Assembly: GCA_014802335.1 (NCBI GenBank)
Contig: JAAVCL010000030.1
Location: 1 to 42,448, forward strand
Source of the DNA: Bacteroides sp.
GTDB taxonomy: Bacteria > Bacteroidota > Bacteroidia > Bacteroidales > Muribaculaceae
Direction of reading: 5' to 3'
Length of the DNA: 42,448 nt
Shown: positions 30,745 to 39,882 of the stretch, piece by piece
Layout of the letters: each line of letters begins with the position of its first letter
Numbering within the stretch: position 1 is the first letter of the stretch
The notes under the pieces: generated by a model
What the model saw: the letters and a program-made list of their open reading frames with translations, nothing else
Told to the model about the DNA's origin: nothing
The model's database searches: none
Made by a program: the position numbers and the translations under genes

Positions 30745-32910
30745 ATGTTTAAGACCTACCGTCAGCTTGAACGGTCTGACTGCGGAATCACCTGCATACG
30801 GATGATTGCCCGCCATTATGGGAAGAAAATTTCCAATCTTACTCTACGCAGATTGGTAGAAACAAATAAATTGGGGATTTCCTTAAAAGATCTGACCGAC
30901 ACTTTATCAAAAATCGGTATGAAAAGTGCTGCTCTTCGCATAACCGGACAAGACATCTACAGAATGCCTTGTCCGGCAATCGTATATTGGCGTCAGCAGC
31001 ATTTTGTGGTTGTCTATGATATCGACCTCCGGCGGAAGATTTTCAAGGTTGCTGATCCGGAATTGGGTAAACTGAGGTTTGAAGAAGAAGAATTCTTGAA
31101 ATACTGGTGTGGGGATGGTGAAAAAGGAATTGTGGTGGTAGCAGAACCCGGAGATGACTTCCACAAAAAAGCATACGACAAGAAAAGCTCGCTTAATGGC
31201 CTGCTCAAATTGGTAAGTCTTGAAATTTCAAAACGCAAAAGGTCTTTCCTATACATTATTCTTTTATTGTCACTCTGCATGGGCGCTGATATACTCGTGC
31301 CGCTGATGATGCAGAACACGGTAGATGAGGGAATAGGCAGACATGATATTGAACTTGTATGGCTGTTAATTGCCGGTCAATTCATGGTTTTCCTCGGCAA
31401 TTCGGCAGCATCAAATGCCATTGAATATTTGATGAGTAAAGTAGGATTGGGGGTAAACAAGGATATGACACAGACGTATCTGAGGAAAATAATCAGATTT
31501 CCGCTATCCTTTTTTGATAGTAAGAACCCTGCTGACCTTATACAAAAAGTGTATGACCAGTCGAGAATAAAGGACTTCGTGATGCAGATTCCGAGTTCTA
31601 CGCTATTTGTGATACTGAATATGATAGTATTTTCCGGACTATTGATATGGTACAACGGGTGGTTGTTTCTTTTTTTCCTATTGCTCACATGCCTTGAAAT
31701 CGGATGGACTTTCATTTTCATGGGGAAACGTAGGACACTTGACTTCTCCTATTTTTCCGCGGCCGCAACAGACCGCAATAATATACATGAACTGATTAAT
31801 GGTATGATGGAAATAAAGGCTTCAGGGGCGCACCGTTCCCGGCTTCACAAGTGGGAGAACACCCAAAACCAGCTTATCACCCTGTCGCTGAAGTCACGAC
31901 TGCTTAACATCGGTATGTCGGGGGGCCAGTCCTTAATAGCCCGAGTCAAAGAAATTCTAATAACAGGCCTTTGTGCCACATTAGTAATCAAAAACAAAAT
32001 GACATTTGGGGAGATGCTGACTGTGAGCTATGTCGTAGGGCGGCTCTCGGGCCCTTTCCACAACATTATCGGTATGTTTTCATCCACTCAGGATGCGCGT
32101 ATATCTTACGAGCGATTGGAGGAAGTACTCTCTGACAACGTAGATACACAAGGGGATCATAACTACTCTACTCCCGAAATACGAATGACAAATCTAAGCT
32201 TCAGGTATGCCGGTTCATCCAATCCTTATGTGCTAAAAGATCTGAGCCTCACTATAAGGTCGGGAGAAACCACAGCCATCGTAGGTGAAAGCGGATGCGG
32301 AAAAACCACCTTGATAAAACTCATGTTAGGTTTTTATGTACCGCAGAAAGGGAACCTTTATCTTAGCGGTCATGATATACACTCGCTTAACCGCGACAGT
32401 TGGCTGAACCACTGCGCCATCGTTATGCAGTCCGGATATCTTTTCAGTGATACTATCGCTGCAAATATTGCTTTGTGTTCCGATAATATCGATATGGAAA
32501 GAGTGATCAATGTAGCTCGAATAGTGGGAATGGACACATTTATCGATTCTCTTCCTATGGACTACCGTACTCTCATAGGCCCGACCGGGATAGATTTGAG
32601 CGGTGGACAAAAGCAAAGACTACTAATAGCCCGCGCCCTTTACAAACGTCCGGAAATTCTTTTTCTTGATGAGGCCACATCCTCGCTCGACGCACGCAAT
32701 GAACGATTGATTACCCAACGCATAAATCAACTTCAAAAAGGAAAGACTCTTATAATCGCGGCCCACCGTCTCTCTACTGTAAAAAATGCTGACCGTATAC
32801 TCTTCATGGAAAATGGCAGAATTGTCGAAGATGGTACCCATCATCAATTGATTGCTCTGAAGGGCAGATATTACAATCTTGTGAGTAATCAGCTTGAACT
32901 GTCTGAATAA
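30745..32910 (+). CDS. C39 peptidase-containing ABC exporter (PCAT)
   Basis: This 721-residue protein combines peptidase, membrane and ATPase parts. The N-terminal C39 domain has Gln7, catalytic Cys13 (RSDCGITC), His86 (RQQHFVVV) and Asp104 (ADPELG), so it should be active and cut after a Gly-Gly leader motif. The membrane domain (about 165-440) has six helices. The ATPase domain has Walker A GESGCGKT (514-521), signature LSGGQKQR, Walker B EILFLDEATSSLD and H-loop AAHRLS. It should remove the leader of the Cys-rich peptide and export the core to the periplasm. No HlyD-type adaptor gene is present next to it, so passage over the outer membrane may use the barrel protein encoded just upstream. 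Confidence 0.93.
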   Translation: MFKTYRQLERSDCGITCIRMIARHYGKKISNLTLRRLVETNKLGISLKDLTDTLSKIGMKSAALRITGQDIYRMPCPAIVYWRQQHFVVVYDIDLRRKIFKVADPELGKLRFEEEEFLKYWCGDGEKGIVVVAEPGDDFHKKAYDKKSSLNGLLKLVSLEISKRKRSFLYIILLLSLCMGADILVPLMMQNTVDEGIGRHDIELVWLLIAGQFMVFLGNSAASNAIEYLMSKVGLGVNKDMTQTYLRKIIRFPLSFFDSKNPADLIQKVYDQSRIKDFVMQIPSSTLFVILNMIVFSGLLIWYNGWLFLFFLLLTCLEIGWTFIFMGKRRTLDFSYFSAAATDRNNIHELINGMMEIKASGAHRSRLHKWENTQNQLITLSLKSRLLNIGMSGGQSLIARVKEILITGLCATLVIKNKMTFGEMLTVSYVVGRLSGPFHNIIGMFSSTQDARISYERLEEVLSDNVDTQGDHNYSTPEIRMTNLSFRYAGSSNPYVLKDLSLTIRSGETTAIVGESGCGKTTLIKLMLGFYVPQKGNLYLSGHDIHSLNRDSWLNHCAIVMQSGYLFSDTIAANIALCSDNIDMERVINVARIVGMDTFIDSLPMDYRTLIGPTGIDLSGGQKQRLLIARALYKRPEILFLDEATSSLDARNERLITQRINQLQKGKTLIIAAHRLSTVKNADRILFMENGRIVEDGTHHQLIALKGRYYNLVSNQLELSE

Positions 32911-32940
32911 TCCTATGAAATAGTATTACTGTTTGGTAAT

Positions 32941-33100
32941 GATGTCGCTTAAACTTTTTCAAAATTATAATTTAATTAAGATTTTGAGTGAATTTCAATT
33001 CTCAAAGAACGCATGGCGCACAATGCGACTTATGTAAGAATTGTAAACTTCATGGCAATCTTTATTAATCTTACCATAAAAATTAGTTTAGACAACTTCA
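32941..33100. repeat. Structured repeat element (copy 4)
   Basis: The left end GATGTCGCTTAAACTTTTTC (32941-32960) is an imperfect inverted match to the right end (33077-33100), whose reverse complement begins GAAGTTGTCTAAACTAATTT as in copy 2. The centre has CAATTCT/AGAATTG (32996-33002, 33037-33043), loop sides CAAAGAAC and GACTTATGTA, and an inner GCAT/ATGC stem. It follows the exporter stop by 30 bp. Confidence 0.75.
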
Positions 33101-33150
33101 TTCATTAATTATTCTTAGCGTCTGAAATGTGATAAAAAATATTTACTTTA

Positions 33151-33265
33151 TTTGCGTAAACCGACAATAAGGATTATATTTGCCTATGAAAGTACAATCA
33201 TTGTTAATAAAGTTTTCTAAACTTATTTACGATTGGGACTTCGGGAATTGATTCCCGGTCTTTTT
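33151..33265 (+). promoter_or_regulatory. Promoter followed by early terminator (attenuator-like leader) of the beta-helix gene
   Basis: TTTG (33151-33154), 20 bases, TATATTTG (33175-33182) form a consensus promoter. About 50 bases after the predicted start, CGGGAAT-TG-ATTCCCG (33242-33257) with outer GAC/GTC and TTTTT (33261-33265) forms an intrinsic terminator. The coding start is 160 bases further. The layout is promoter, short transcript, terminator, as in the two leader-like RNAs, but the sequence is different. Confidence 0.55.
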
Positions 33266-33426
33266 AAGTCTTTCTGCTTTTATTGACAGTTGCCGGGCTA
33301 ATTTCCTATCATCCGGTATGTTTTCATTATTAAATGTAAAAATCAGTTCAAGAACCGCTCGAAATTCTTAAGATTCTCAAAGTCTATTAAACTCTTAATT
33401 ACTACCACCTTAAACAACACAATAAC

Positions 33427-34839
33427 ATGAAATTTATTACTACATTACTTGCCGGCCTTGCAGTTGCCGGAGTCGCTAACGCAGAGTACACATCGCCGGA
33501 TAACGGCACCACCTTTACACTCCAATCTCTAAGCACAATCGAGGGGTCGGGAGTTACAGTGGTAGATAACGGCTATCTGCTTTCAGAAGATCTGACAATT
33601 TCTGCTTCAGACAAACTTCAGATTGTTTCGGGAGACCGACTCTTGATTGCCGACGGCGTGATGATAACTCTGGATGGTGAGGCTCTTTTCAATCCTGAAG
33701 AGACAGCTTATATCACCCGTGCCACAGAAGATGCCGAACCTGCCGGCTTTATACTCGGAGGGAAAGCCACACTTGAAAATATGGATATTCAAGGTGGCGG
33801 AATTATGTATACAGGCTCAGAGGCCTTTACAGTAGACAACTGTAATTTCACAAACATCAATGGCGTAAGAAGCGGATACGGCGTGATTGTTCTTTCCGGA
33901 GCAAGCGTAGGCAGCAAAATCACCAATTCCTCTTTTAAAGATTGTGTGCCCGGAGCTATCAACACACCGGCCAACTTGGGAATTAATCTTCTTATCGAAG
34001 GCTGTACTATCGAAAATGTATCAATGGCCAATGAATTGCGTCCATTCATCAACATCACTTCTCCCACAGAAGGACAGCTGATAATTCGCAACAACACACT
34101 TATTGGCAACAAGCTTGAGAAACCGGGCGGTATCGGCGTTTCAAACATGCTTAACCTGCCGGGCGACAATAAAGTTTTAATTGAAAATAACAGTGTCAAG
34201 GACTGCTCATGGGGTCTTAACCTCATCGGCGGAATGGAAGTGCGTATTCTCAACAATGAGATTATCGACAACTGCTGGGACCCGGACGACAACGGAGGTA
34301 TCGCAGCAACTCTCTATTCTCTCCCCACCTATCCTCTTGATGTATATGCCGAAGGAAATCTTTTCCAGGGCAACAAGTGGGGTCCCTGCACTATCGGAGG
34401 CACTATCGCCAACTTCGGAAAAACAGAAGATCCCTATGCTGAAGATTACAACCCCGGTAACAATGTGTTTGTGAACAACCATTACACAAGCGCAGCCGGC
34501 TCTTTGGTGGAATGTGATTTCTGCAACAACACAGCCAACGTTGACTATGCACAGGGCAATGTGTGGAACTATGCCGAGACTCTTGAGGAAGCCGCCCGTA
34601 CCATCTTCGGTTCGAATTATTCTTCAAGCTATGGCGAGGTGATTTTTGATCCGATTAAGACCGACACAGGCGTAAAGGTTATCACCGATAAGGAGAATGT
34701 CAAATTCAATGGCCGTGTTGAGGTTTATACTGTCGACGGTGTCAAAGTGTTTGACGGTGACTCCGCTTCAATCTCAGAACTTCCTTCCGGAACTTATATC
34801 ATCACTTCGGGCCGCGTAAGCCAGAAGATTGTAAAATAA
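33427..34839 (+). CDS. Secreted parallel beta-helix protein with T9SS-like C-terminal domain
   Basis: This 470-residue protein has a signal peptide (MKFITTLLAGLAVAGVANAE, cleavage after ANA). Repeating segments of right-handed beta-helix type run from about 90 to 380 (DNCNFTNINGV, IEGCTIENVSM, IRNNTLIGNK, IENNSVKDCSW, ILNNEIIDNCW). The last ~50 residues (VEVYTVDGVKVFDG, ELPSGTYIITSGRVSQKIVK) match the type IX secretion C-terminal signal, with its VYxxxGxxV and LPxGxYIV pattern. It is probably secreted or surface-attached; beta-helix proteins often bind or cut polysaccharides, but no catalytic residues can be identified. It is preceded by an attenuator-like leader and followed 39 bp later by the flippase gene. 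Confidence 0.82.
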   Translation: MKFITTLLAGLAVAGVANAEYTSPDNGTTFTLQSLSTIEGSGVTVVDNGYLLSEDLTISASDKLQIVSGDRLLIADGVMITLDGEALFNPEETAYITRATEDAEPAGFILGGKATLENMDIQGGGIMYTGSEAFTVDNCNFTNINGVRSGYGVIVLSGASVGSKITNSSFKDCVPGAINTPANLGINLLIEGCTIENVSMANELRPFINITSPTEGQLIIRNNTLIGNKLEKPGGIGVSNMLNLPGDNKVLIENNSVKDCSWGLNLIGGMEVRILNNEIIDNCWDPDDNGGIAATLYSLPTYPLDVYAEGNLFQGNKWGPCTIGGTIANFGKTEDPYAEDYNPGNNVFVNNHYTSAAGSLVECDFCNNTANVDYAQGNVWNYAETLEEAARTIFGSNYSSSYGEVIFDPIKTDTGVKVITDKENVKFNGRVEVYTVDGVKVFDGDSASISELPSGTYIITSGRVSQKIVK

Positions 34840-34878
34840 CATCTTCTCCGGTTTTTCTAAAAAAGTGAACCGATCTCA

Positions 34879-36342
34879 ATGAAAGCATCCTCAGAAAAGA
34901 AAGATCCCAACAGTTATAAAAACATACTCAAGGGTACTTCTCTTTTCGGAGGTGTGCAGATATTTCAAATCCTTATAAACCTTCTGCGAGGCAAATTTGT
35001 CGCCATGTTTCTGGGGCCTGAAGGAATGGGTATCGCTTCGATGCTTAATTCTTCGACCAACACGGTGATCAGATTTGCCTCGCTGGGTTTAAATTTGTCG
35101 TTCGTAAAGGAGATTGCGGCAGCAAAAAACAACGGCGAACGACTTGCCGCTGTTTCAGCCGTGGCAGGCACTCTGATACGGTTCACGGGCATTCTCGGGG
35201 CACTTGCATGTGCGCTGGCATCTCCATTATTGAGCGAGGCATCTTTTGGAACACGCGATTATGCCTGGCAATATGTGCTTCTGGCAATTGCCGTTTATCT
35301 GACGGTGGCAGGAAATGGGAAACTCGCACTGCTGCAGGGTCTTCATAAAGCCCGCATACTTTCCCTGACATCTCTTGTGGGAGCTGCCACGGGACTTATC
35401 GCAGGCGTCCCGCTATATTATTTCTTCGCAGACAAGGGCATTGTGCCCGCCATGATTCTGCTGGCCCTCACAACATATCTGAGTTATTCAATCGGACTTC
35501 GCAAGTCTCTGCCCTCATCCGGACTGAAGTCGGCCGGGCGTGTGTTCAAACTCCTCTCCAAACGGATGTTGGCCGCAGGAGCGATTCTTCTTGCTTCTTC
35601 TCTCATCAACACTCTGTGCACCTATCTGATTAATATCTTTGTACGAATATATGGGGATATAAGCGATGTGGGACTTTTCAACGCCGCCAACAGCATAACA
35701 CTGCAGTATGCCGGTGTGGTTTTTACAGCTATGTCACTTGATTATTTTCCACGTCTGTCGGCTGCCTCGGGAGATAGGAAAGCAATGCGTGGCATTGTCG
35801 ACCGGCAAATGGAAATAGTGGCGCTCATATCATCGCCCCTCTCGCTCCTTCTTATAGTCACCGCCCCGGTGATTATCACCTTGCTGCTGACATCTCAATT
35901 CCTCCCGGTGACCGGACTGATGCGCTGGCTCGGGCTCAGTATTCTGCTAAAGGCGCTGGCTTATCCGCTTGGCTACATCGCGTTCGCAAAAAACAATCCC
36001 CGGCTTTTCTTTTGGCTCGAAGCTATTGCATGCAATGTGCTTTATCTCGGATGTTCACTCCTTTTTTATTACTATTTCGGATTGATGGGTTTGGGATATG
36101 GAGCCGTAGTTGAACAGGGAGCTTGTATAATTCTATACATTGCCGTAAACTTAAAGGTTTATGGTTACTTTCCATCTCGACGAGCATGGCTTGCTATTCT
36201 CACCGGCCTGATATTCACCGCATCCGGCTTTGCAGCTTCCCTTATTTTTGACTCAACGGCAGGACTCGTTGTTTCCTCAGTAATCTTTGTCATCTCGGCG
36301 GCCATATCTTTCCGGTCTCTTCGCAAGCGCCTCAAAGAATGA
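34879..36342 (+). CDS. Wzx-type polysaccharide flippase (O-antigen translocase)
   Basis: This 487-residue inner-membrane protein has about 12-14 hydrophobic helices and opens with SYKNILKGTSLFGGVQIFQI, the usual start of the MATE/MOP polysaccharide transporter family. The block FLGPEGMGIASMLNSSTNTVIRFASLGL is characteristic of Wzx proteins of Bacteroidetes. It should flip undecaprenyl-linked sugar repeat units to the periplasmic side. No glycosyltransferase is encoded nearby, so it either serves a locus elsewhere or is a stand-alone lipid-linked oligosaccharide flippase. It converges on the GNAT gene with only 29 bp between them. Confidence 0.88.
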   Translation: MKASSEKKDPNSYKNILKGTSLFGGVQIFQILINLLRGKFVAMFLGPEGMGIASMLNSSTNTVIRFASLGLNLSFVKEIAAAKNNGERLAAVSAVAGTLIRFTGILGALACALASPLLSEASFGTRDYAWQYVLLAIAVYLTVAGNGKLALLQGLHKARILSLTSLVGAATGLIAGVPLYYFFADKGIVPAMILLALTTYLSYSIGLRKSLPSSGLKSAGRVFKLLSKRMLAAGAILLASSLINTLCTYLINIFVRIYGDISDVGLFNAANSITLQYAGVVFTAMSLDYFPRLSAASGDRKAMRGIVDRQMEIVALISSPLSLLLIVTAPVIITLLLTSQFLPVTGLMRWLGLSILLKALAYPLGYIAFAKNNPRLFFWLEAIACNVLYLGCSLLFYYYFGLMGLGYGAVVEQGACIILYIAVNLKVYGYFPSRRAWLAILTGLIFTASGFAASLIFDSTAGLVVSSVIFVISAAISFRSLRKRLKE

Positions 36343-36371
36343 GACCGCGCTCCACAAGATTAGGATTTCGA

Positions 36372-37337
36372 TTAGTCTGAATTATCTGACAGTCTGAGCA
36401 TGTAACGAGAAAATGCAACGGCGGTCGCGCCATAAGAACACTTCTGCCGAAGGAGACCTTCGTTAAGTATCCGTCCGTGGTCTTCGTTGGAGATTCCGAA
36501 ATCAAAATAATCCCTTTGAGCATACCGTTCCGTTATCAGCCAATGAAACAAGGGTGAAAGGAGATTTAGTTCGCGCCCCCTGGCCGTGGTGGCAATGTAT
36601 TGTGCATGAGCCACGACACCGGTGTCGTAAATACAAACTGCCGCATGCATTTTTCCCTCGAAAAAAGTGGCATACATCTTAATATTATCGGGAAATCTCT
36701 CTTTCAGCAATTCAATTTCGGCAGCCGTATGAACCGGAACAGTGTCGTGCCGTTCACGCAGACACACTTCGAGCATTTCCATCACAGCTTTTATATCGCC
36801 GGTTTCAGCCACCTCTATCGGCAATCTGAGCGCACTCGCCAAATGGCGTCGCTGCTGCTTATTGAATTTGCCCGGCGACCTCAGATTAATCGTCGAGCTG
36901 ATATTAACTTCGGTGAGTTCGGCACCAAGTCTGAACAGTGCATATATATCTTCTTGCGAAGGGCGGACAGCATATATTGCGGGCAACGGTTTGTAATCGA
37001 GCGCCACTATGCCCTCTTTTTTCCATTCTTGGCAGGCACACTTAAAAACATTAAGCATATCAACGCCGTCAAAATGAGATTGAGGCATTATCCACCCTCC
37101 ATACGACAACCCTCCATGAGAGTGAAGGATGCGCCCGGAGTCTATATTCGAAGGGAGCAGGGCACGCAATGCACCCCCCTTATAAGCCATCCAGCTGCAG
37201 TCCACAAACCGGTCGGCATGATAGTCCATATAGCCACGCTCGAAAAGGAATGTGGCATTTCGGGCAGATTTGACAAAGGCATCCCACTCGGCAGCCTTCG
37301 AAGACTCGTATCTGAATATTTTCCAATCTTGCTCCAT
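36372..37337 (-). CDS. GNAT/FemAB-like acyltransferase
   Basis: This 321-residue cytoplasmic protein begins WKIFRYESSKAAEWDAFVKSARNATFLFERGYMD in family terms (residues 5-38) and contains PLPAIYAVRPSQEDIYALF, AEIELLKERFP and the C-terminal YFDFGISNEDHGRILNEGL. This is the arrangement of the GNAT-fold proteins related to FemAB/peptidoglycan-bridge enzymes, widely annotated in Bacteroidetes as GNAT family N-acetyltransferase. The substrate is unknown; nearby cell-wall (EnvC-like) and polysaccharide (Wzx) genes favour an envelope sugar or aminoacyl target. Its ATG lies 6 bp after the EnvC-like stop. Confidence 0.75.
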   Translation of the reverse strand: MEQDWKIFRYESSKAAEWDAFVKSARNATFLFERGYMDYHADRFVDCSWMAYKGGALRALLPSNIDSGRILHSHGGLSYGGWIMPQSHFDGVDMLNVFKCACQEWKKEGIVALDYKPLPAIYAVRPSQEDIYALFRLGAELTEVNISSTINLRSPGKFNKQQRRHLASALRLPIEVAETGDIKAVMEMLEVCLRERHDTVPVHTAAEIELLKERFPDNIKMYATFFEGKMHAAVCIYDTGVVAHAQYIATTARGRELNLLSPLFHWLITERYAQRDYFDFGISNEDHGRILNEGLLRQKCSYGATAVAFSRYMLRLSDNSD

Positions 37338-37343
37338 AGCAGG

Positions 37344-38978
37344 TCAGCGTATCCAGGCAGCCGGATCTTGTTTCTCGCGGTTTTTCCACACTTCAAAATG
37401 AACCATACCGTGTCCGGGGTTATCCACATCCTCGGCCGCGCGGCCTAAAGTCTGACCCTGCTTCACCTTGTCACCAACTTTTACATTAGCTTGGCCCAGA
37501 TTACCGTAAACCGTGTAATAACCATTATGATTTACAATTATTACCGTCCCATATCCGGCAACCATGTAGACACCCGATACCGTTCCTTCAAATACGCTTG
37601 TCACGGTCGCGCCTCGGGCCACTTCGGCATCTATACCGGGGTTATCGTAAGTCACATTCGGCATATCGGGCAGTGAATTGCTTCCGAATCTGCTGGTGAT
37701 ACGGAATGTTCCGCTCACCGGGCGAGGTAACGCACCCTTGTGGGAAGCAAAGTTTCCTCCCGATGTGCTCTTTGGCGCCGCCGGGGCAGATTCAACTGTC
37801 TTAGCAGCTTTGGGAGTTTCTACGCTCTTTTCCACGCCCTGATTGCGTGGTTTGCGTCCGCGGGCCTCAGCATACGTCGGGGTATCCTGACTGTTCTTCT
37901 GAGTATTGGTTTTACCCGATTTTCCTTTTTCCGGTTTGGTATTCTTGGGTTTTGATTCCTTTTTAGATTTTGAATCTTGCTTTGGTTTTGATTGCTTCTT
38001 TGTATCAGAATTTTTCTTTGAATCTTTTTGCTTATCAGGCTTATTGTCGGCAATAAGCTTCTGATCGCGAAGTTTTTTCTCCTCGGCAGCCTTCCGCTCG
38101 GCCTCGGCTTTGCGCGCAGCAATCTGTTCTTCCTGGCGACGGCGCTCCTGTTCAGCCTTACGTTTTGCCTCGGCTTGAGCTCGTGCCTGCCTGTCGGCCT
38201 CGGCCTTGCGTTGCTCTTCGGCTATCAATGCAGCCACACGATTTTTCAAAACATTTGCCTCACTCTGTTTTTTTGCAAGATGTTCTCTCAGAGCCTGTCC
38301 ATTCTTTTTCAATTCCACAACAATCGCATCCTGCACGGCATATTGCTTCTGCAAATCGGCCTGTGCAGCCACATTCTCGGCAAGAGCCTTGTCGTGATTA
38401 GCCTTAGTCTGCGATAGTTGCTCGGTGCGTTTATTCAGGTCGGCCACCCGTTTGTCAATTTCGGCAGCCCTGGATTCGCGCCATTGACCAAACTGACGGA
38501 GATACCTCATTCGGCGCATGGCTTCGTTGAAGTTGCGCGATGAGAAAATGAAAGCAAGTCGGGAGGTAGACTTTCGCTTACTCCGCATTTGTTTTATGGC
38601 TTTAAGATATTCGGCACGCAATTTCTCAAGCTGTCGGTTCTCCACATTGATAGATGCCTGCAAACTGTTGATTTCCGATTGCAGCTTCTCAACCCTGTTA
38701 CGTGAATCCTCAACTTTAACCTTCCCCGTATTGATTTTCTGCTCAATCTGAGACAGTTCGCTAAGTTTAGACTTTATTTCTTTTTCGTTGAGCCGAATTT
38801 TCTCACGAGTTTGCTTAATTTCCTGTTGGGTGCTGGCCTGCTGTTTTTTCACATCGGCGGCCGTCTCCACGCGCGCTTTGGAAGTTGTTTTCTTTTTGCG
38901 CGGAGCCGACACCGTTACAATGGGGGCCGCCATTGCAATGGTAAGAGTCAGAAGTGTAAACTTTTGCCTGGAGTTCAT
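37344..38978 (-). CDS. EnvC-like murein hydrolase activator with degenerate LytM domain
   Basis: From the ATG at 38978 this is a 544-residue periplasmic protein. It has a signal peptide (about 1-26), a long coiled coil (35-250), a Lys/Glu/Ala-rich low-complexity linker (260-390) and a C-terminal M23/LytM domain (about 425-544). The zinc ligands are partly lost: the HxxxD motif reads NPGID, the HxH region reads YGNL in place of YxHL, and only the last VHFEV His remains. EnvC-type proteins use such inactive LytM domains to switch on amidases during cell division, so an activator role fits better than a peptidase role. DUF4292 lies upstream and the GNAT gene downstream on the same strand. Confidence 0.9.
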   Translation of the reverse strand: MNSRQKFTLLTLTIAMAAPIVTVSAPRKKKTTSKARVETAADVKKQQASTQQEIKQTREKIRLNEKEIKSKLSELSQIEQKINTGKVKVEDSRNRVEKLQSEINSLQASINVENRQLEKLRAEYLKAIKQMRSKRKSTSRLAFIFSSRNFNEAMRRMRYLRQFGQWRESRAAEIDKRVADLNKRTEQLSQTKANHDKALAENVAAQADLQKQYAVQDAIVVELKKNGQALREHLAKKQSEANVLKNRVAALIAEEQRKAEADRQARAQAEAKRKAEQERRRQEEQIAARKAEAERKAAEEKKLRDQKLIADNKPDKQKDSKKNSDTKKQSKPKQDSKSKKESKPKNTKPEKGKSGKTNTQKNSQDTPTYAEARGRKPRNQGVEKSVETPKAAKTVESAPAAPKSTSGGNFASHKGALPRPVSGTFRITSRFGSNSLPDMPNVTYDNPGIDAEVARGATVTSVFEGTVSGVYMVAGYGTVIIVNHNGYYTVYGNLGQANVKVGDKVKQGQTLGRAAEDVDNPGHGMVHFEVWKNREKQDPAAWIR

Positions 38979-39126
38979 ATTCAAGTTCTTAAACTTTTCA
39001 ACTAATCAGGTAGACAGGTTGAATTTATTTTCTGTAAGCGAAGGCCTGATGAAGTTTTGACAGAATTTATGCGGAGTGTAAAAGTGCAAGATCGGGAGTT
39101 GAGAAAATTTTTTCACAACGGGGCAT

Positions 39127-39882
39127 CTACAATAATTTTATAAATTCCTTAGCACTCAATCTTTTATAGTTTATCAATTTGAGATCTGCAATTGGAGTGC
39201 CTCCCCATTTCACACTGTTGAAATCTATATTGACCTGAGTGCTTTTATTTTTTTGCGTGAAATCGACATCCATCTGAACTCCCTTATTATTATAATCATA
39301 CAGAATTTCAAGATTAATGTCTGAGGGCAAGGATGCGATAAGGGCACGTGTCCGGGCAGCTCCGTCTATCAGGTAGCCATAATTAAAATTAAGAAGAGCA
39401 TCGCCCGTATAGGGTATCAACATGTATCCTCCGGCTCGGTCTTCCTCAACCTCTATTTTGTCGGCATTAGATAATTTTAATTCTCCGTCTCCCAACACCA
39501 CCACACGCGCCAGCAACAGGCTTTGGAGATCGCTGATGAAACCGGGATACAATTCAAGCAGTTTCTGCGTGGGTTCCTGCATGTAAACTCTTTTAACTTT
39601 ATACACAATCGTGATGAGTTGCGGCGTAATGGTTGCCCGGCCCACTTCTCCAAGCAATGGCGCACGGAGTGAGAGCTGAATAAGAGAGTCTCGCTCCATA
39701 TATAACTTTGCTGTCAGTGACACCGGAAGCTTCGGAGACTTGGCTTTCCCTGAAAATTCAACTTTTGTCCACGGCTGATAAGAGCTTACCACCTTATCTA
39801 TCACCGGATCATACTGCGCCTGCATCTTCAAGGGAAGAAGCAGGCAAACAGTCAGCATTATGTATAATATCGTTTTTTTCAT
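39127..39882 (-). CDS. DUF4292 family envelope protein
   Basis: This 251-residue secreted protein has a signal peptide (MKKTILYIMLTVCLLLPLKM, cleavage near MQAQ) and the DUF4292 layout, a beta-rich fold that resembles LolB/LppX lipoprotein carriers (SLTAKLYMERDSLIQLSLRA, GEVGRATITPQLITIVYKVK). Unlike many members it has no lipobox cysteine. Its ATG overlaps the TPR-gene stop by one base, so the two are translationally coupled. A role in carrying lipid or lipoprotein across the periplasm is suggested by fold resemblance only. It belongs to a conserved minus-strand chain of dut, TPR, DUF4292 and EnvC-like genes. Confidence 0.88.
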   Translation of the reverse strand: MKKTILYIMLTVCLLLPLKMQAQYDPVIDKVVSSYQPWTKVEFSGKAKSPKLPVSLTAKLYMERDSLIQLSLRAPLLGEVGRATITPQLITIVYKVKRVYMQEPTQKLLELYPGFISDLQSLLLARVVVLGDGELKLSNADKIEVEEDRAGGYMLIPYTGDALLNFNYGYLIDGAARTRALIASLPSDINLEILYDYNNKGVQMDVDFTQKNKSTQVNIDFNSVKWGGTPIADLKLINYKRLSAKEFIKLL

